DNA of 64,000 nucleotides from Vibrio rotiferianus CAIM 577 = LMG 21460. GTDB taxonomy: Bacteria; Pseudomonadota; Gammaproteobacteria; Enterobacterales; Vibrionaceae. The position numbers and the translations under genes were made by a program. Of the stretch, positions 38,469-47,597 are shown one piece after another. Positions within the stretch are counted from its first letter, which is position 1. The number at the start of each line of letters is the position of its first letter. A model generated the notes under the pieces. It worked only from the letters and a program-made list of their open reading frames with translations. It had not been told where the DNA came from and did no database searches. The stretch is from contig NZ_APHW01000002.1 in NCBI RefSeq assembly GCF_002741985.1, positions 1 through 64,000 on the forward strand. Direction: 5' to 3'.

Positions 38469-39005
38469 ATGAAAGTTATCCCTACTGAAATCAAAGATGT
38501 ATTCATCATCGAACCGACAGTGTATGGTGATGATCGCGGTTTCTTTTTTGAAAGCTTTAACCAAGCACGCTTTGAAGAAGCGATCGGCCAAAAAGTCGAA
38601 TTTGTTCAAGACAACCATTCTCGCTCAGTAAAAAACGTACTGCGTGGATTGCATTACCAAGAACAACAAGCACAAGGCAAACTAGTACGTTGTGCAGTTG
38701 GTGAAGTACTGGATGTGGCAGTTGATATTCGTAAAGACTCAGAAACGTTTGGTAAAGTTGTTACCGTAAACCTGAGTGCAGAGAACAAACGCCAGCTTTG
38801 GATTCCTGCAGGCCTTGCACATGGCTTTAGCGTTCTTTCTGAGGTCGCTGAGTTTCTTTACAAGACCACTGATTACTACGCGCCTCAGTATGAGCGCAGC
38901 ATTCGTTGGGATGATCCAGACCTAGCGATTGACTGGCAGCTAGAGGGTGAGCCCGCGTTGTCAGAGAAAGACAAGCAAGGCATCAGCTTTAGCTCCCTGA
39001 AATAA
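38469..39005 (+). CDS. rmlC: dTDP-4-dehydrorhamnose 3,5-epimerase
   Basis: RmlC epimerises C3 and C5 of the keto intermediate. The ATG at 38469 gives a 178-residue cupin with DDRGFFFESFNQARFEEA, the catalytic QDNHSRSVKNVLRGLHYQ histidine, DVAVDIRKDSETFGK and IPAGLAHGFSVLSE. The frame also opens upstream inside rmlA, but that extension is not part of the family. The gene is followed by a terminator, so rmlBDAC appears to be a closed operon. Confidence 0.96.
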   Translation: MKVIPTEIKDVFIIEPTVYGDDRGFFFESFNQARFEEAIGQKVEFVQDNHSRSVKNVLRGLHYQEQQAQGKLVRCAVGEVLDVAVDIRKDSETFGKVVTVNLSAENKRQLWIPAGLAHGFSVLSEVAEFLYKTTDYYAPQYERSIRWDDPDLAIDWQLEGEPALSEKDKQGISFSSLK

Positions 39006-39011
39006 GATTAG

Positions 39012-39040
39012 AAGTGAGGCATTGCCTCACTTTTTTCTTT
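39012..39040 (+). terminator. Terminator of the rmlBDAC operon
   Basis: The stem AAGTGAGGC/GCCTCACTT with a three-base loop is followed by a long T-rich run. Confidence 0.9.
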
Positions 39041-39291
39041 TTCGTTATAGAAAAGTAGGCGAGTTATGCTTTTTGTAAATGCATCAAACACCATTGCGTC
39101 TTGATACCTATCAAAACACCCGCGGATACAAAAGATAGCCGAATAAAAGTGCAAATTCTGGTTAGATTTCGTATCATGCTCGCCTCTACAGAGAACCGAA
39201 CACAAAGTCGAAAACAGGCAATTAGCCAATCTCTGAACAGAACAGATTCAGACAACATTATTAATATCGACTCGCAAATTTTGGCTAAAAC
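39041..39291 (+). promoter_or_regulatory. Upstream region of wzm with an inverted repeat
   Basis: This 250-base gap should hold the promoter of the wzm-gsp operon. TTAGCCAA (39222-39229) and TTGGCTAA (39281-39288) form a perfect 8-bp inverted repeat ending 3 bases before the wzm ATG. No clear Shine-Dalgarno sequence is present, so folding may matter for translation. Confidence 0.35.
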
Positions 39292-40077
39292 ATGTTTCCA
39301 ACCAAAGAAAACCGTCAACTTTTCCGCACTATGGTGCGTCGAGAAGTCAAAGCAAAATACCAAGGTACATTACTAGGCTTCCTATGGAATCTTGTAACGC
39401 CTTTGATGATGCTTGCCATTTACTCCACTGTTTTCCTGACCGTATTTAAAGCAAAGTGGCATTTAACAGCGACAGAGCAAGCCGATTACGGTCTGATGCT
39501 GTTTGTGGGTATTTTAACCCATACCTATATGGCAGAAGTGCTAACCACAACCAGTAATGTGATTAGAAACAACAGTAACCTAGTGAAAAAGGTACGTTTT
39601 CCAGTTGCAATGCTGCCAATGATTTCCGTTTGTAGTGCAGGCGTGAACTATCTATTTGGTTTACTGCTTGCATTTGCCTACGGTGCATTCAACCACTACA
39701 TTGCCGATTATACCTACATTATTTATTTGCCACTGGTCTTGTTAGTGTACGTTTGCACTTTGACCGCAATCGCATATTTAGTGTCAGCGCTTGGCCTATT
39801 CATTCGTGATGTGTCACAAATGATGCCGGTTTTGATCACAGTATTGTTATTTACGAGTACAGTCTTCTTCTCGGCGCAATCTGCGCCAGATGAGCTGGCA
39901 CAAGTTTTGTATTTCAACCCAATAAGTCCAATAGCGGATGCAATCCGCAGCATCTTGTACGGTCAAATGCCAAATATGACACACCTATTTACTTTGGGTG
40001 TCGTGAGCATTGTATGTGGCTTTATGACCTACAAATTCTTCGGTCGTTTACGTCCGAGCTTTTCAGATATTTTATAA
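39292..40077 (+). CDS. wzm: O-antigen ABC transporter permease
   Basis: A 261-residue ABC-2-type membrane protein with six hydrophobic segments and a polar N-terminus containing the amphipathic FRTMVRREVKAKYQGTLLG, the hallmark of Wzm/KpsM/TagG permeases, and a late NPISPIADAIRSILYG coupling-type motif. It pairs with Wzt, encoded 13 kb downstream at 53260, to export undecaprenyl-PP-linked O-chain. It is separated from gspE by 24 bases, so the permease looks co-transcribed with a type II secretion system, which is unusual. An alternative is a teichoic-acid or capsule-type exporter, but the Wzt C-terminal domain favours O-antigen. Confidence 0.9.
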   Translation: MFPTKENRQLFRTMVRREVKAKYQGTLLGFLWNLVTPLMMLAIYSTVFLTVFKAKWHLTATEQADYGLMLFVGILTHTYMAEVLTTTSNVIRNNSNLVKKVRFPVAMLPMISVCSAGVNYLFGLLLAFAYGAFNHYIADYTYIIYLPLVLLVYVCTLTAIAYLVSALGLFIRDVSQMMPVLITVLLFTSTVFFSAQSAPDELAQVLYFNPISPIADAIRSILYGQMPNMTHLFTLGVVSIVCGFMTYKFFGRLRPSFSDIL

Positions 40078-40101
40078 AATAACATGTTAAATGAGGGAAT
40101 C

Positions 40102-41763
40102 ATGCTTTTAGGTGAGCGACTCAAACAGAAGCAACTCATCTCGGATGAGGACATAGAACAAATTATCGCTCTTCAGGAACAAGCTCCGATAGGAAAGCGA
40201 GCTCGCTTTGGTGAGCTATGTGTTTCGCATGGCTTGTGTTCTGAGCAAGATATCCTCGCCGCGTTAAGTGAACAGCTGGAGTTACCTTTACTTGCCGATA
40301 TTCTAGAGCAGCATTATGGCAGCGATCTGCCGCCGTCAGAGTTGGCATTGTCATTATATCCGGCTGATTGGTGGCAGCAGCGTCAAGCGTTCCCTCTTTT
40401 AAAAAACGACAACGAATTACTTGTTGCTCAAAGCGATATTTGGGATGACTTCGTATTTGAGTCATTGCTAAGAACGCACGACCTGCATGTCATTCCAGTG
40501 TTGTGCTCAAACTACGAAATGCGTCAATTGCTCTCAACCATAGATGAGCAACAGTCAACAGCAACCGCATTGACCGAACAAGACAGCAGTTCGGCTCCTG
40601 TCGTTAAGTTTGTGAACGAATGTATTCAGCGTGCAATCAAAGAGAACGCATCAGATATTCATTTTGAAGTAAACAAGCAACAATTCTCTGTACGCTACCG
40701 TGTTGATGGGGTTTTACGTACCGTTGATCAGCCAGGAATGGCACAGCATTCAGCGATCTTATCGCGTATTAAATTAATGGCGGGCTTGGATATTTCAGAA
40801 AAGCGTTTGCCACAAGATGGTCGTATCCGTGTTCGACTATCTGGCCTACAGGTCGATATTCGTGTCGCAACCACACCTACCGTTTACGGTGAGAATGCGG
40901 TGCTTCGTTTGCTTGCTAACGAGAAGCAAAGCCAAGATCAGCAGCGCAAAGAGCTGGATATGCTGCCTGATCAAAAAGGTATTATTCAAGATATCTTAAG
41001 TAAGAAAACTGGTATCTTCCTGATAACTGGTCCAACGGGTAGTGGTAAAACCACCTCCTTATATACACTCCTTGGCCAGCTCAATGATGATCAAACCAAA
41101 ATCATCACAGTAGAAGACCCGGTGGAATACCAAATGAAGGGGTTAACTCAAATCCAAGTCAACTCAGACATTGGTTTGAGCTTCGCTCACGTATTGCGTT
41201 CTGCACTTCGTCAAGACCCAGATATCATGTTGATTGGTGAGATGCGCGATAAAGAAACCTCACAAATCGCGATTCAGTCTGCGCTAACAGGTCACTTCGT
41301 ACTATCAACGTTACACACCAATGATGCACCAAGCAGCTTTATTCGTTTGAAAGACATCGGCATTCCAGATTACTTAATTAAATCAACAGTAGTTGGCATC
41401 ATGGCGCAGCGTCTTGTGCGTAAGTTATGCCCGCATTGTAAGCAAGTAGATGGACATGGTGAGCAAGCGGCTCAGTCACTTGGATACCAAGATGTTTACT
41501 CGCGTTGGGGGCATTTGTTACCACAACAAGTCACTTGGTACAAAGCGTGTGGCTGTGACCAATGTAATGGCACTGGTTACCACGGACGTCTGGCTATTTT
41601 CGAACTGTTAGGCTGGTCTGAGGAAGAAACAGCAGAGCTAGAAATGACAGAGTTACAGCAAGTCGCTAAAAAGCAGAACATGCGTAATTTACGTCAGGAT
41701 GCCTTGATGCGAGCAGCATTAGGAGACACCACGCTAGAAGAAGTGCTACGTGTTGTAGGCTAA
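40102..41763 (+). CDS. gspE: Type II secretion ATPase GspE
   Basis: GspE is the cytoplasmic hexameric motor that drives pseudopilus assembly. The 553-residue protein has an N1E/T2SSE_N domain (1-140), the N2 linker (VKFVNECIQRAIKENASDIHFE), Walker A GPTGSGKT (310-317), the Asp box VEDPVEYQ, Walker B LIGEMRDKETSQIA, the His box STLHTNDA and a zinc-binding domain with C443-x2-C446 and C485-x2-C488. The frame is open from 40084, but the ATG at 40102 has a strong GAGGGA and matches family starts. The zinc site separates it from many PilB-type ATPases. It starts the gspEFGHIJKLMCD series. Confidence 0.93.
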   Translation: MLLGERLKQKQLISDEDIEQIIALQEQAPIGKRARFGELCVSHGLCSEQDILAALSEQLELPLLADILEQHYGSDLPPSELALSLYPADWWQQRQAFPLLKNDNELLVAQSDIWDDFVFESLLRTHDLHVIPVLCSNYEMRQLLSTIDEQQSTATALTEQDSSSAPVVKFVNECIQRAIKENASDIHFEVNKQQFSVRYRVDGVLRTVDQPGMAQHSAILSRIKLMAGLDISEKRLPQDGRIRVRLSGLQVDIRVATTPTVYGENAVLRLLANEKQSQDQQRKELDMLPDQKGIIQDILSKKTGIFLITGPTGSGKTTSLYTLLGQLNDDQTKIITVEDPVEYQMKGLTQIQVNSDIGLSFAHVLRSALRQDPDIMLIGEMRDKETSQIAIQSALTGHFVLSTLHTNDAPSSFIRLKDIGIPDYLIKSTVVGIMAQRLVRKLCPHCKQVDGHGEQAAQSLGYQDVYSRWGHLLPQQVTWYKACGCDQCNGTGYHGRLAIFELLGWSEEETAELEMTELQQVAKKQNMRNLRQDALMRAALGDTTLEEVLRVVG

Positions 41764-41774
41764 AGGATTAACCA

Positions 41775-42956
41775 ATGAAGCAGTTTAAATACGTCGCACG
41801 CCGAAAAGACGGTTCATTGATCGACGGATGGCTACAAGCAGAAAGCGAGCAGCAAGCGAAACGGCAGTTGCAACAGCAGCAACGACAAGTTGTTATGTTG
41901 ACTGAACAGCGCTCCAGTGGTGCGAAAAATCTAGGCCGTGAAACCCTGATCACCACATTGCGCGAACTCGCCACACTGCGAGAAAGTGGCATGCCGCTAG
42001 ACCAGTGTATGCTTTCTTTGCTGGAAAACGTTGAAGACAAGCAAATGGAGCTAGTACTTAAGCGTTTATACAGTGACATTGAGAGTGGCTCAAGCTTGTC
42101 CGAAGCCATTAGTGCTCAGCCCGATGCCTTCCCGTTTTACGTCTCTTCAATGCTACGTTTGGGTGAAGCAAGTGGTCAGCTAGGAGAGGCGCTATTTAGC
42201 ATTTCTGAACGTATCGAGCGAGAAGAGAAGCTAGTAAGTGAAGTAAAGTCGGCATTGACCTACCCAGCGTTCCTGCTGGTTGTTTGTGTGGCGACGGTAT
42301 TCTTCATGTTCCTCTATGTTATCCCGAACTTTGAGAATATGGTTCAAGGTGGAGGAGACGCCGGCGCACTTGGCACATTGCTAGATATTTCAGCATTTTT
42401 GAATGATAACCTAACTATTATTCTTATTTTAATGTCTGCATTGATTGGCGGAGTTTATTACAGCGCAAAGTATGGCAACCTCAAAGATTATGCTATGCAA
42501 ACCTTATGCATAATCCCCATGTTTCGTAACCTCATCGATTCATGGAACATAGTTCAATTTTCCAGTAGTATGCAAAAGCTTTTGCAATCTGGCGTGGAAC
42601 TTGTTGAGTCTGTAGAAATCACACTCAATAGTATTTCTGACACGCAATTAAGAAAGCGCCTAAACCACGTCGTAGTAAAAGTACGCGAGGGTAAAGGCCT
42701 TGCAGATTCACTTGCTGAATATCATGTATTTCCACCTATGGTTATTCGCCTCATTCATACCGGCGAGGCGGGGGCTTCTCTCGTGCCATGTTTCCGAGAA
42801 ATACATAATTTGTATGAGCGTCGTCTCTCTAAAGGTTTGAAACAAATCCTTACCATACTAGAGCCCTTAGTGATTGTAATCATGGGGGGGATCGTAGGTA
42901 GTATTATGATCGTGCTGATATCTGGCATCATTTCAGTGAACAATATCAGTCTATAA
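41775..42956 (+). CDS. gspF: Type II secretion inner-membrane platform protein GspF
   Basis: The 393-residue protein has two repeats of the T2SSF domain (about 60-190 and 260-385) with three membrane helices, ending LEPLVIVIMGGIVGSIMIV. Motifs: RELATLRESGMPLDQCM, RLGEASGQLGEAL, ALTYPAFLL and a second RLIHTGEAGASLVP. It anchors the pseudopilus base and contacts GspE and GspL. A G7 run (42894-42900) falls in frame in the last helix. It starts 11 bases after gspE with an AAAGGA site. Confidence 0.95.
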   Translation: MKQFKYVARRKDGSLIDGWLQAESEQQAKRQLQQQQRQVVMLTEQRSSGAKNLGRETLITTLRELATLRESGMPLDQCMLSLLENVEDKQMELVLKRLYSDIESGSSLSEAISAQPDAFPFYVSSMLRLGEASGQLGEALFSISERIEREEKLVSEVKSALTYPAFLLVVCVATVFFMFLYVIPNFENMVQGGGDAGALGTLLDISAFLNDNLTIILILMSALIGGVYYSAKYGNLKDYAMQTLCIIPMFRNLIDSWNIVQFSSSMQKLLQSGVELVESVEITLNSISDTQLRKRLNHVVVKVREGKGLADSLAEYHVFPPMVIRLIHTGEAGASLVPCFREIHNLYERRLSKGLKQILTILEPLVIVIMGGIVGSIMIVLISGIISVNNISL

Positions 42957-42967
42957 AGAGGTAAAAA

Positions 42968-43378
42968 ATGAATAACCGAAAACAACGTGGCTTTACGCTG
43001 ATTGAGCTGCTAGTCGTACTTGTCCTAATCTCTTTGCTAGCTGGCTTGGTTGGTCCTCAACTGTTTAACCAAGTGGGGTCATCAAAAACTAAAGTGGCAG
43101 GCGCACAGATTGAACTGCTAACTTCAGCACTGAACACTTATCGTCTTGACATGGGTGAATACCCAAGCACTGAACAAGGCCTTGAGGCGCTAATGGAGAA
43201 CCCAGGCGATACCACAATGTGGAACGGCCCATACCTAGCGAAAGAAATCCCGCTTGATCCATGGAACCGAGCATACCACTACGAGCTAAAACCAAACTAC
43301 GAGTTCGCGCTATACACCCTAGGTCGAGATAACAAAGCTGGCGGTGAAGGCGAAGATCAAGACGTTGGTGTTAAGTAA
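42968..43378 (+). CDS. gspG: Major pseudopilin GspG
   Basis: A 136-residue prepilin with a short basic leader, the cleavage site RG/FTLIELLVVLV (G8/F9) and E13 as the conserved +5 Glu. The C-terminal domain has the GspG-typical LDMGEYPSTEQGLEALM, DPWNRAYHYE and a final GGEGEDQDVG calcium-loop region. It must be processed by a prepilin peptidase encoded elsewhere, since none is in the cluster. An AAAGAGGTAAAAAATG start context is clear. Confidence 0.97.
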   Translation: MNNRKQRGFTLIELLVVLVLISLLAGLVGPQLFNQVGSSKTKVAGAQIELLTSALNTYRLDMGEYPSTEQGLEALMENPGDTTMWNGPYLAKEIPLDPWNRAYHYELKPNYEFALYTLGRDNKAGGEGEDQDVGVK

Positions 43379-43380
43379 TA

Positions 43381-43797
43381 GTGCCACCACTGCGTTCTAG
43401 CTCTTTGAAGCTTGGATTTACCTTGATTGAACTTCTTGTCGTGATCAGCTTGATGGCGATGGTCACGACAATTGTTGTTCCAAGCCTGTGGGGACAATAC
43501 CAGCACTTTCAGCAGCGTTCTAAGGTAGAGAGCTTCTGGTACCAAGTTGTTGATAAAGCAGATGCTTCGCGCCAAAGCGGCCATAACTTTATACTTGACA
43601 CTTCATCACCAGAGTGGATTCAAGCTGCCGAAGAGCAAGGTTTAGAATTGCACCCATCTCGCCCAATCTTAATCCGTGCAGATGGCTTTGTGCAGAGTGG
43701 TGATGTACTTCTTACCGTTCAATCGGTTCAAAGAAACTGGCGTATTTCTATAGCCATGCCTGATGGAAAAGTAACGATTAAACCGGATAGCCGTTGA
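43381..43797 (+). CDS. gspH: Minor pseudopilin GspH
   Basis: A 138-residue prepilin starting at a GTG two bases after gspG. The leader MPPLRSSSLKLG is followed by FTLIELLVVISLMAMV with cleavage after G12 and the +5 Glu at E17. The rest is a short beta-rich domain that matches GspH only in general layout. Its stop codon overlaps gspI. Confidence 0.88.
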   Translation: MPPLRSSSLKLGFTLIELLVVISLMAMVTTIVVPSLWGQYQHFQQRSKVESFWYQVVDKADASRQSGHNFILDTSSPEWIQAAEEQGLELHPSRPILIRADGFVQSGDVLLTVQSVQRNWRISIAMPDGKVTIKPDSR

Positions 43798-43799
43798 TC

Positions 43800-44186
43800 A
43801 TGCAGTTACGGACATTCTCAAAAAAACGCGGCTTCACATTGATTGAAGTGCTAGTCGCGCTTGCAATATTAGCAGCTGGGCTGACGGCTTCAATGAGGCT
43901 TTTCCAGCAAGTCAGTTTGAGTAGCTTAAGAGCAGAGCAAGTGCAAGAGCAATTGCTTGTAGAGAAATCAATTTATCAATCGTTACTAAGAACTAATCCC
44001 GCTCAAAAAAGTGATGGGCGTGAACAACTTGGTGATATAGCTTTCACCTGGCAAGCAAGAGCTATTAGTCCAGTTTTGCAATTGAGAAGTGAGACCGGAC
44101 TCAATCCTAACTATACACAGATATACATAATTTCCGTGAACTACCTTTGGAACAAAAAAACGTATCAGTTGAGTTCGAGCTGCTAG
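43800..44186 (+). CDS. gspI: Minor pseudopilin GspI
   Basis: A prepilin of 128 residues with leader MQLRTFSKKRG and FTLIEVLVALAILAAGLTA after the cleavage site (G11/F12; E16 is +5). The VALAILAAGL helix and short following domain are typical of GspI, which forms the pseudopilus tip with GspJ and GspK. The ATG at 43800 follows the gspH stop by 2 bases; a TTG at 43794 is also open. Confidence 0.9.
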   Translation: MQLRTFSKKRGFTLIEVLVALAILAAGLTASMRLFQQVSLSSLRAEQVQEQLLVEKSIYQSLLRTNPAQKSDGREQLGDIAFTWQARAISPVLQLRSETGLNPNYTQIYIISVNYLWNKKTYQLSSSC

Positions 44187-44199
44187 GGTGGGAAAAGCG

Positions 44200-44916
44200 A
44201 TGAGTCGGCGATCTCAGTCTACTTCGCAGCAAGGCTTTACTTTAATAGAAGTACTCATTGCTCTTGTGGTGTTTTCATCAGTGATTTCTTTGGTTGTCAT
44301 AGGTTTAGAGCAAGCTCGCTCTCAATGGGAGCGCAGCCACAATCGCGCTGAATTTTCCAAAAGCCTATCTCAAAGACACCAATGGCTAAACCAGATGTTT
44401 GAGCAAGCCAATGGGGCTCCTTTTCAAGTCGAGTTTGGTACAACTGCGCCGCTGTTTTACGGTAACGAAATTGCGATGCGATTCATTTCGGATGCTCCTA
44501 TTATTGGTGGGCCTGGAGCCTATGCTACAGTCGAGTTAGAGCTTGTTCAGCAGAAGGCATCAAATCAATATCAGTTGGTTTTTAGGCAATGGCCAAATCG
44601 TGATCCTTTTCTTGGGATACCGAGTTCGGCCCAACCTAAAGATATTCTAGTTGTGTTAGAGGGCCTTGAGGCCGCTCAGTTTGAGTATTTTCTTCCGCCA
44701 AGAACAGAAGCAACGCCAATGGAAATCAGGTACCAGAACTTTAAAACCAGACCTGAAGGCTACTGGGATGAAAAATACGAAGCGAATTTTGAACAACGTA
44801 TTCCTCCACAAATTAGGTTCTCATTTTTGCTTAACAATAAAAAATATCAGTGGGTGTTTAACCTACCTGATCGAAGCCTAGCTGGTGGGCAACTGGAGGA
44901 TTTCTTTGTCCAATGA
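44200..44916 (+). CDS. gspJ: Minor pseudopilin GspJ
   Basis: A 238-residue prepilin: leader MSRRSQSTSQQG, then FTLIEVLIALVVFSSVISLV with +5 Glu E17. The size and the C-terminal beta-rich domain (FSFLLNNKKYQWVFNLPD) fit GspJ. I chose the ATG at 44200, which has GTGGGA at good spacing, over a GTG at 44188 inside that site. Its stop overlaps the gspK ATG. Confidence 0.88.
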   Translation: MSRRSQSTSQQGFTLIEVLIALVVFSSVISLVVIGLEQARSQWERSHNRAEFSKSLSQRHQWLNQMFEQANGAPFQVEFGTTAPLFYGNEIAMRFISDAPIIGGPGAYATVELELVQQKASNQYQLVFRQWPNRDPFLGIPSSAQPKDILVVLEGLEAAQFEYFLPPRTEATPMEIRYQNFKTRPEGYWDEKYEANFEQRIPPQIRFSFLLNNKKYQWVFNLPDRSLAGGQLEDFFVQ

Positions 44917-45863
44917 TATATCGAAGACAATCTGGCGTAATCTTGCCACTCACTCTTGTCATGCTTGCGATCATTGCCACGATGGCGACCATGCTTACGA
45001 CAAACTCACAGAGAGCTATCAGAGAGGCAACGGTAGCAAAAGATCACTGGCAAGCGAAATTAGCTATCCATAATGCCGAGCAGCGGGTGCTTTATGCCAT
45101 GTTGACGGGTGAGCAGCAGCCAGGGGCTTATCAACTTGGACAGACAACCTTGCAAACTGACGGAACACCTGCACAACTATCAAATGGTGTTTGGGTGTCA
45201 GTTCAAGATCAAGCGGGCTTGCTAGGGCTGACATTTATCAATCGATCTCAAATGCATGCAGTGTTAAGGGGAATTCTTGGTGAGCCAAGTGCTTCGAACC
45301 TAACGAGGCAATTGATCAATTGGCAGAAAGAGCAGCAATCAGACATTGATACGTACCTAAATCAAGAAAACGCGCCAAGAGGTGCCTTATTTCGAAGCTT
45401 AGATGAAGTAATGTTAATACCCGGAATGACACCGGAACTTTATAACGGGCAATATTGGGACTTGGCCAATCAAAAGGCACCTAATGGCAGTGAGGGTTCT
45501 CCAGTTCCCGGTTTCAGAGATTTGTTTGTTCTTCGTGGAGCTGCTGAACCTAATTTGGCTGCAACGCCACCTTATTTACTTAACAAGCTCTATGGTTTTA
45601 ATCAAGAAGATATCGCGCGTCTTCAAGAGCAAAAAGCACGTGCAAACTGGAGGGGAGTTGAGTTCAGTTTAAGAACGATGGGAGTACCTGTAGCGCAGGA
45701 AAACTTTATTCCTGGAAAGTTCTACTCTGTTCGTTTTCAATACCAAACTATTCAGGCGAGAGGTGAATTTGAAATCAATTCATACCTTCTTCCTACGCCA
45801 CGGATTACATGGTATTCTCCTGACCTCTTTCGCTTCGTAGAAAACAATCCAGGGAGTAGGTAA
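44913..45863 (+). CDS. gspK: Minor pseudopilin GspK
   Basis: The 316-residue protein starts MIYRRQSG/VILPLTLVMLAII, with no Glu at +5, as is usual for GspK, which caps the tip. It has the large GspK alpha-domain: RREA-like N-terminal helix, an NRSQMHAVLRGILG region, SLDEVMLIPGMTPELY and a late SYLLPTPRI. The gene starts within the gspJ stop. It completes the I-J-K tip complex. Confidence 0.9.
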   Translation: MIYRRQSGVILPLTLVMLAIIATMATMLTTNSQRAIREATVAKDHWQAKLAIHNAEQRVLYAMLTGEQQPGAYQLGQTTLQTDGTPAQLSNGVWVSVQDQAGLLGLTFINRSQMHAVLRGILGEPSASNLTRQLINWQKEQQSDIDTYLNQENAPRGALFRSLDEVMLIPGMTPELYNGQYWDLANQKAPNGSEGSPVPGFRDLFVLRGAAEPNLAATPPYLLNKLYGFNQEDIARLQEQKARANWRGVEFSLRTMGVPVAQENFIPGKFYSVRFQYQTIQARGEFEINSYLLPTPRITWYSPDLFRFVENNPGSR

Positions 45864-45867
45864 CAAG

Positions 45868-46974
45868 GTGTTATCCAAACTTCAACAGCAGAGGTGTATC
45901 TGGCCGGAACATGGCTCACAGCAACCAAAAAGTGTGGGGAATGTATCTCGCTGGGATAAGGTTGTTGGTTTAGTCCCACAGTCTTTGTGCCTATTTAAAA
46001 GCTTTTCTTATCAGGTAGAGCTTATTAGCGCTGCCGATCTTGAAACATGTGTTGAAAATGAACTTCAGCACCTCGTTTCGTGGAGTGATATTCGCTCCTA
46101 CCATTGGGTAACAAAAGTCGAAGACCGATGGCAAGTAGCGGTATGGTTTTGGAACCCAGAAGATGTATCTTTTGCTCAGCCCGTAACCCATATTATTCCA
46201 GCACTGGTTTATCATCTTGCACGAGCTCAAGCAGATAAAGGGGTCTTACTATACAGTGAGTCGAATAATGATGAAGAACTGTCATGGGCAATATCATGGC
46301 AAGACCATCGTTTAATCGAGCAACTTTATCCACAAAAATCCTTTTTACACGCTCAAAGCCTAAAACGTTTGATGGCTGAAGAAGGCCGAGTCTGTTTTTC
46401 TAGTGACGAGAAAAAAAAGGGAGATTGGTCCTCACTTGCTGCAACACCAAAATCATCAGTTTTAGCAAAAGCCAAATGCACGACACAGTTTGATATCGAA
46501 AACCCATGGCTCTATTGGCGAGCGATGTTGGTAGGTTTGGTTACTTTGTGTGTTTACATTAGTTTAGACGCGTTGCTGCTCAAATATGAAGAAAGTAAGT
46601 TAGATACAGAAGTCGTCACCTTGCAGCAACAAACAATGGATCTTCAAAGGCTGAGAGCAAGCTTTAGCGATACATCGAAAATTCTGGAACAAGGTGAAAA
46701 AGCAAGAGCACGCCAACAAGCTCCAGCATTATTGCTTTCTGCTTTAACAGAGGCTTTACCTAAAGATATTGTACTGGATCGTTTAACATATTCACCTCAG
46801 CGTCTTGTTATGCAGGGCACAATGAAAGACAGTGCTGGAATGCTAGATACACTTAGTCAACTTCCTGCGGTCGAACATGCCCGTTTTATCGGAGAGGTGG
46901 TGCCAACTCAGGATGGACGGCAAGAGTTTCAAGCCGAGCTTCAGCTTAAGGAGGCTGTACAGTGGATAAACTGA
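45868..46974 (+). CDS. gspL: Type II secretion protein GspL
   Basis: The 368-residue bitopic protein has a cytoplasmic actin-like domain of about 210 residues, one membrane helix (about 217-236, MLVGLVTLCVYISLDALLL) and a periplasmic part with a coiled coil and a ferredoxin-like domain (LPKDIVLDRLTYSPQRLVMQG). It links GspE to the periplasmic platform. The cytoplasmic domain is a bit short and divergent. It starts at GTG 45868, four bases after gspK, and its 3' end overlaps the gspM start by 13 bases. Confidence 0.87.
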   Translation: MLSKLQQQRCIWPEHGSQQPKSVGNVSRWDKVVGLVPQSLCLFKSFSYQVELISAADLETCVENELQHLVSWSDIRSYHWVTKVEDRWQVAVWFWNPEDVSFAQPVTHIIPALVYHLARAQADKGVLLYSESNNDEELSWAISWQDHRLIEQLYPQKSFLHAQSLKRLMAEEGRVCFSSDEKKKGDWSSLAATPKSSVLAKAKCTTQFDIENPWLYWRAMLVGLVTLCVYISLDALLLKYEESKLDTEVVTLQQQTMDLQRLRASFSDTSKILEQGEKARARQQAPALLLSALTEALPKDIVLDRLTYSPQRLVMQGTMKDSAGMLDTLSQLPAVEHARFIGEVVPTQDGRQEFQAELQLKEAVQWIN

Positions 46975-47597
46975 TCCAACAGTGGCAACAAGGCACATGG
47001 AAAGAAGAATTGTCTAGCCCTTGGGTTCAATGGGGGGGGTTAGGTTGTCTTGTGCTAATTATCTATGCCCTCATATTTAGCCCTTACCTAGAGTGGCGTA
47101 GCGAGATTTCTCAGCAAGTCGCCCATAAGTCCGGACAGTATGAGCGTTTGCTTCGCATAGAGCAGTCTCGCCAAGAAATACAGAATGCAGCGAATACAGC
47201 AAACCAAGAGCTAAAAGCTCTACAAACCTATTTGTTCAAGTCACGAACTCATAGCCGAGGTATTTCTGATCAGTTGAGCGCATTTGAAGATATTTCTCGA
47301 AGCCATCAATTAGGTTTTAGTGGCCGTCGCTTTGGTGAGCCATCAATCATGCCTTGGTTAGGCGAAAATCTAGATGCGCAATGGCGGCTAAATGGCTCTA
47401 CGGATGACATTACCGCCTTCTTATATAGTATGGCACAAAGCAAACCGTTGATTGAGATCCAACAGTTGGAAATTAAGCCAGCGCGCCAAACCAGACGCAG
47501 TAAAAAAATGGGTGGCTATGAGATTGCACTGGACATTCGTAGCTATCGTCATATGCCGCTTAGTGAGTTAAAGCGACTCTCACAAGGAGCTAAATAA
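46962..47597 (+). CDS. gspM: Type II secretion protein GspM
   Basis: A bitopic inner-membrane protein of 211 residues: short cytoplasmic N-terminus, one membrane helix (about 24-43, GGLGCLVLIIYALIFSPY), a coiled region (QSRQEIQNAANTANQELKAL) and a ferredoxin-like periplasmic domain (IEIQQLEIKPAR). This is the GspM layout and it follows gspL as expected. It starts at a GTG overlapping gspL. A run of eight G (47032-47039) encodes W-G-G at the start of the helix; here the frame is intact. Confidence 0.85.
   Translation: MDKLIQQWQQGTWKEELSSPWVQWGGLGCLVLIIYALIFSPYLEWRSEISQQVAHKSGQYERLLRIEQSRQEIQNAANTANQELKALQTYLFKSRTHSRGISDQLSAFEDISRSHQLGFSGRRFGEPSIMPWLGENLDAQWRLNGSTDDITAFLYSMAQSKPLIEIQQLEIKPARQTRRSKKMGGYEIALDIRSYRHMPLSELKRLSQGAK

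Noticed and set aside
39101..39376. 91-codon ORF overlapping the wzm start
   Set aside because: It is out of frame with wzm and has no conserved motif or ribosome-binding site.
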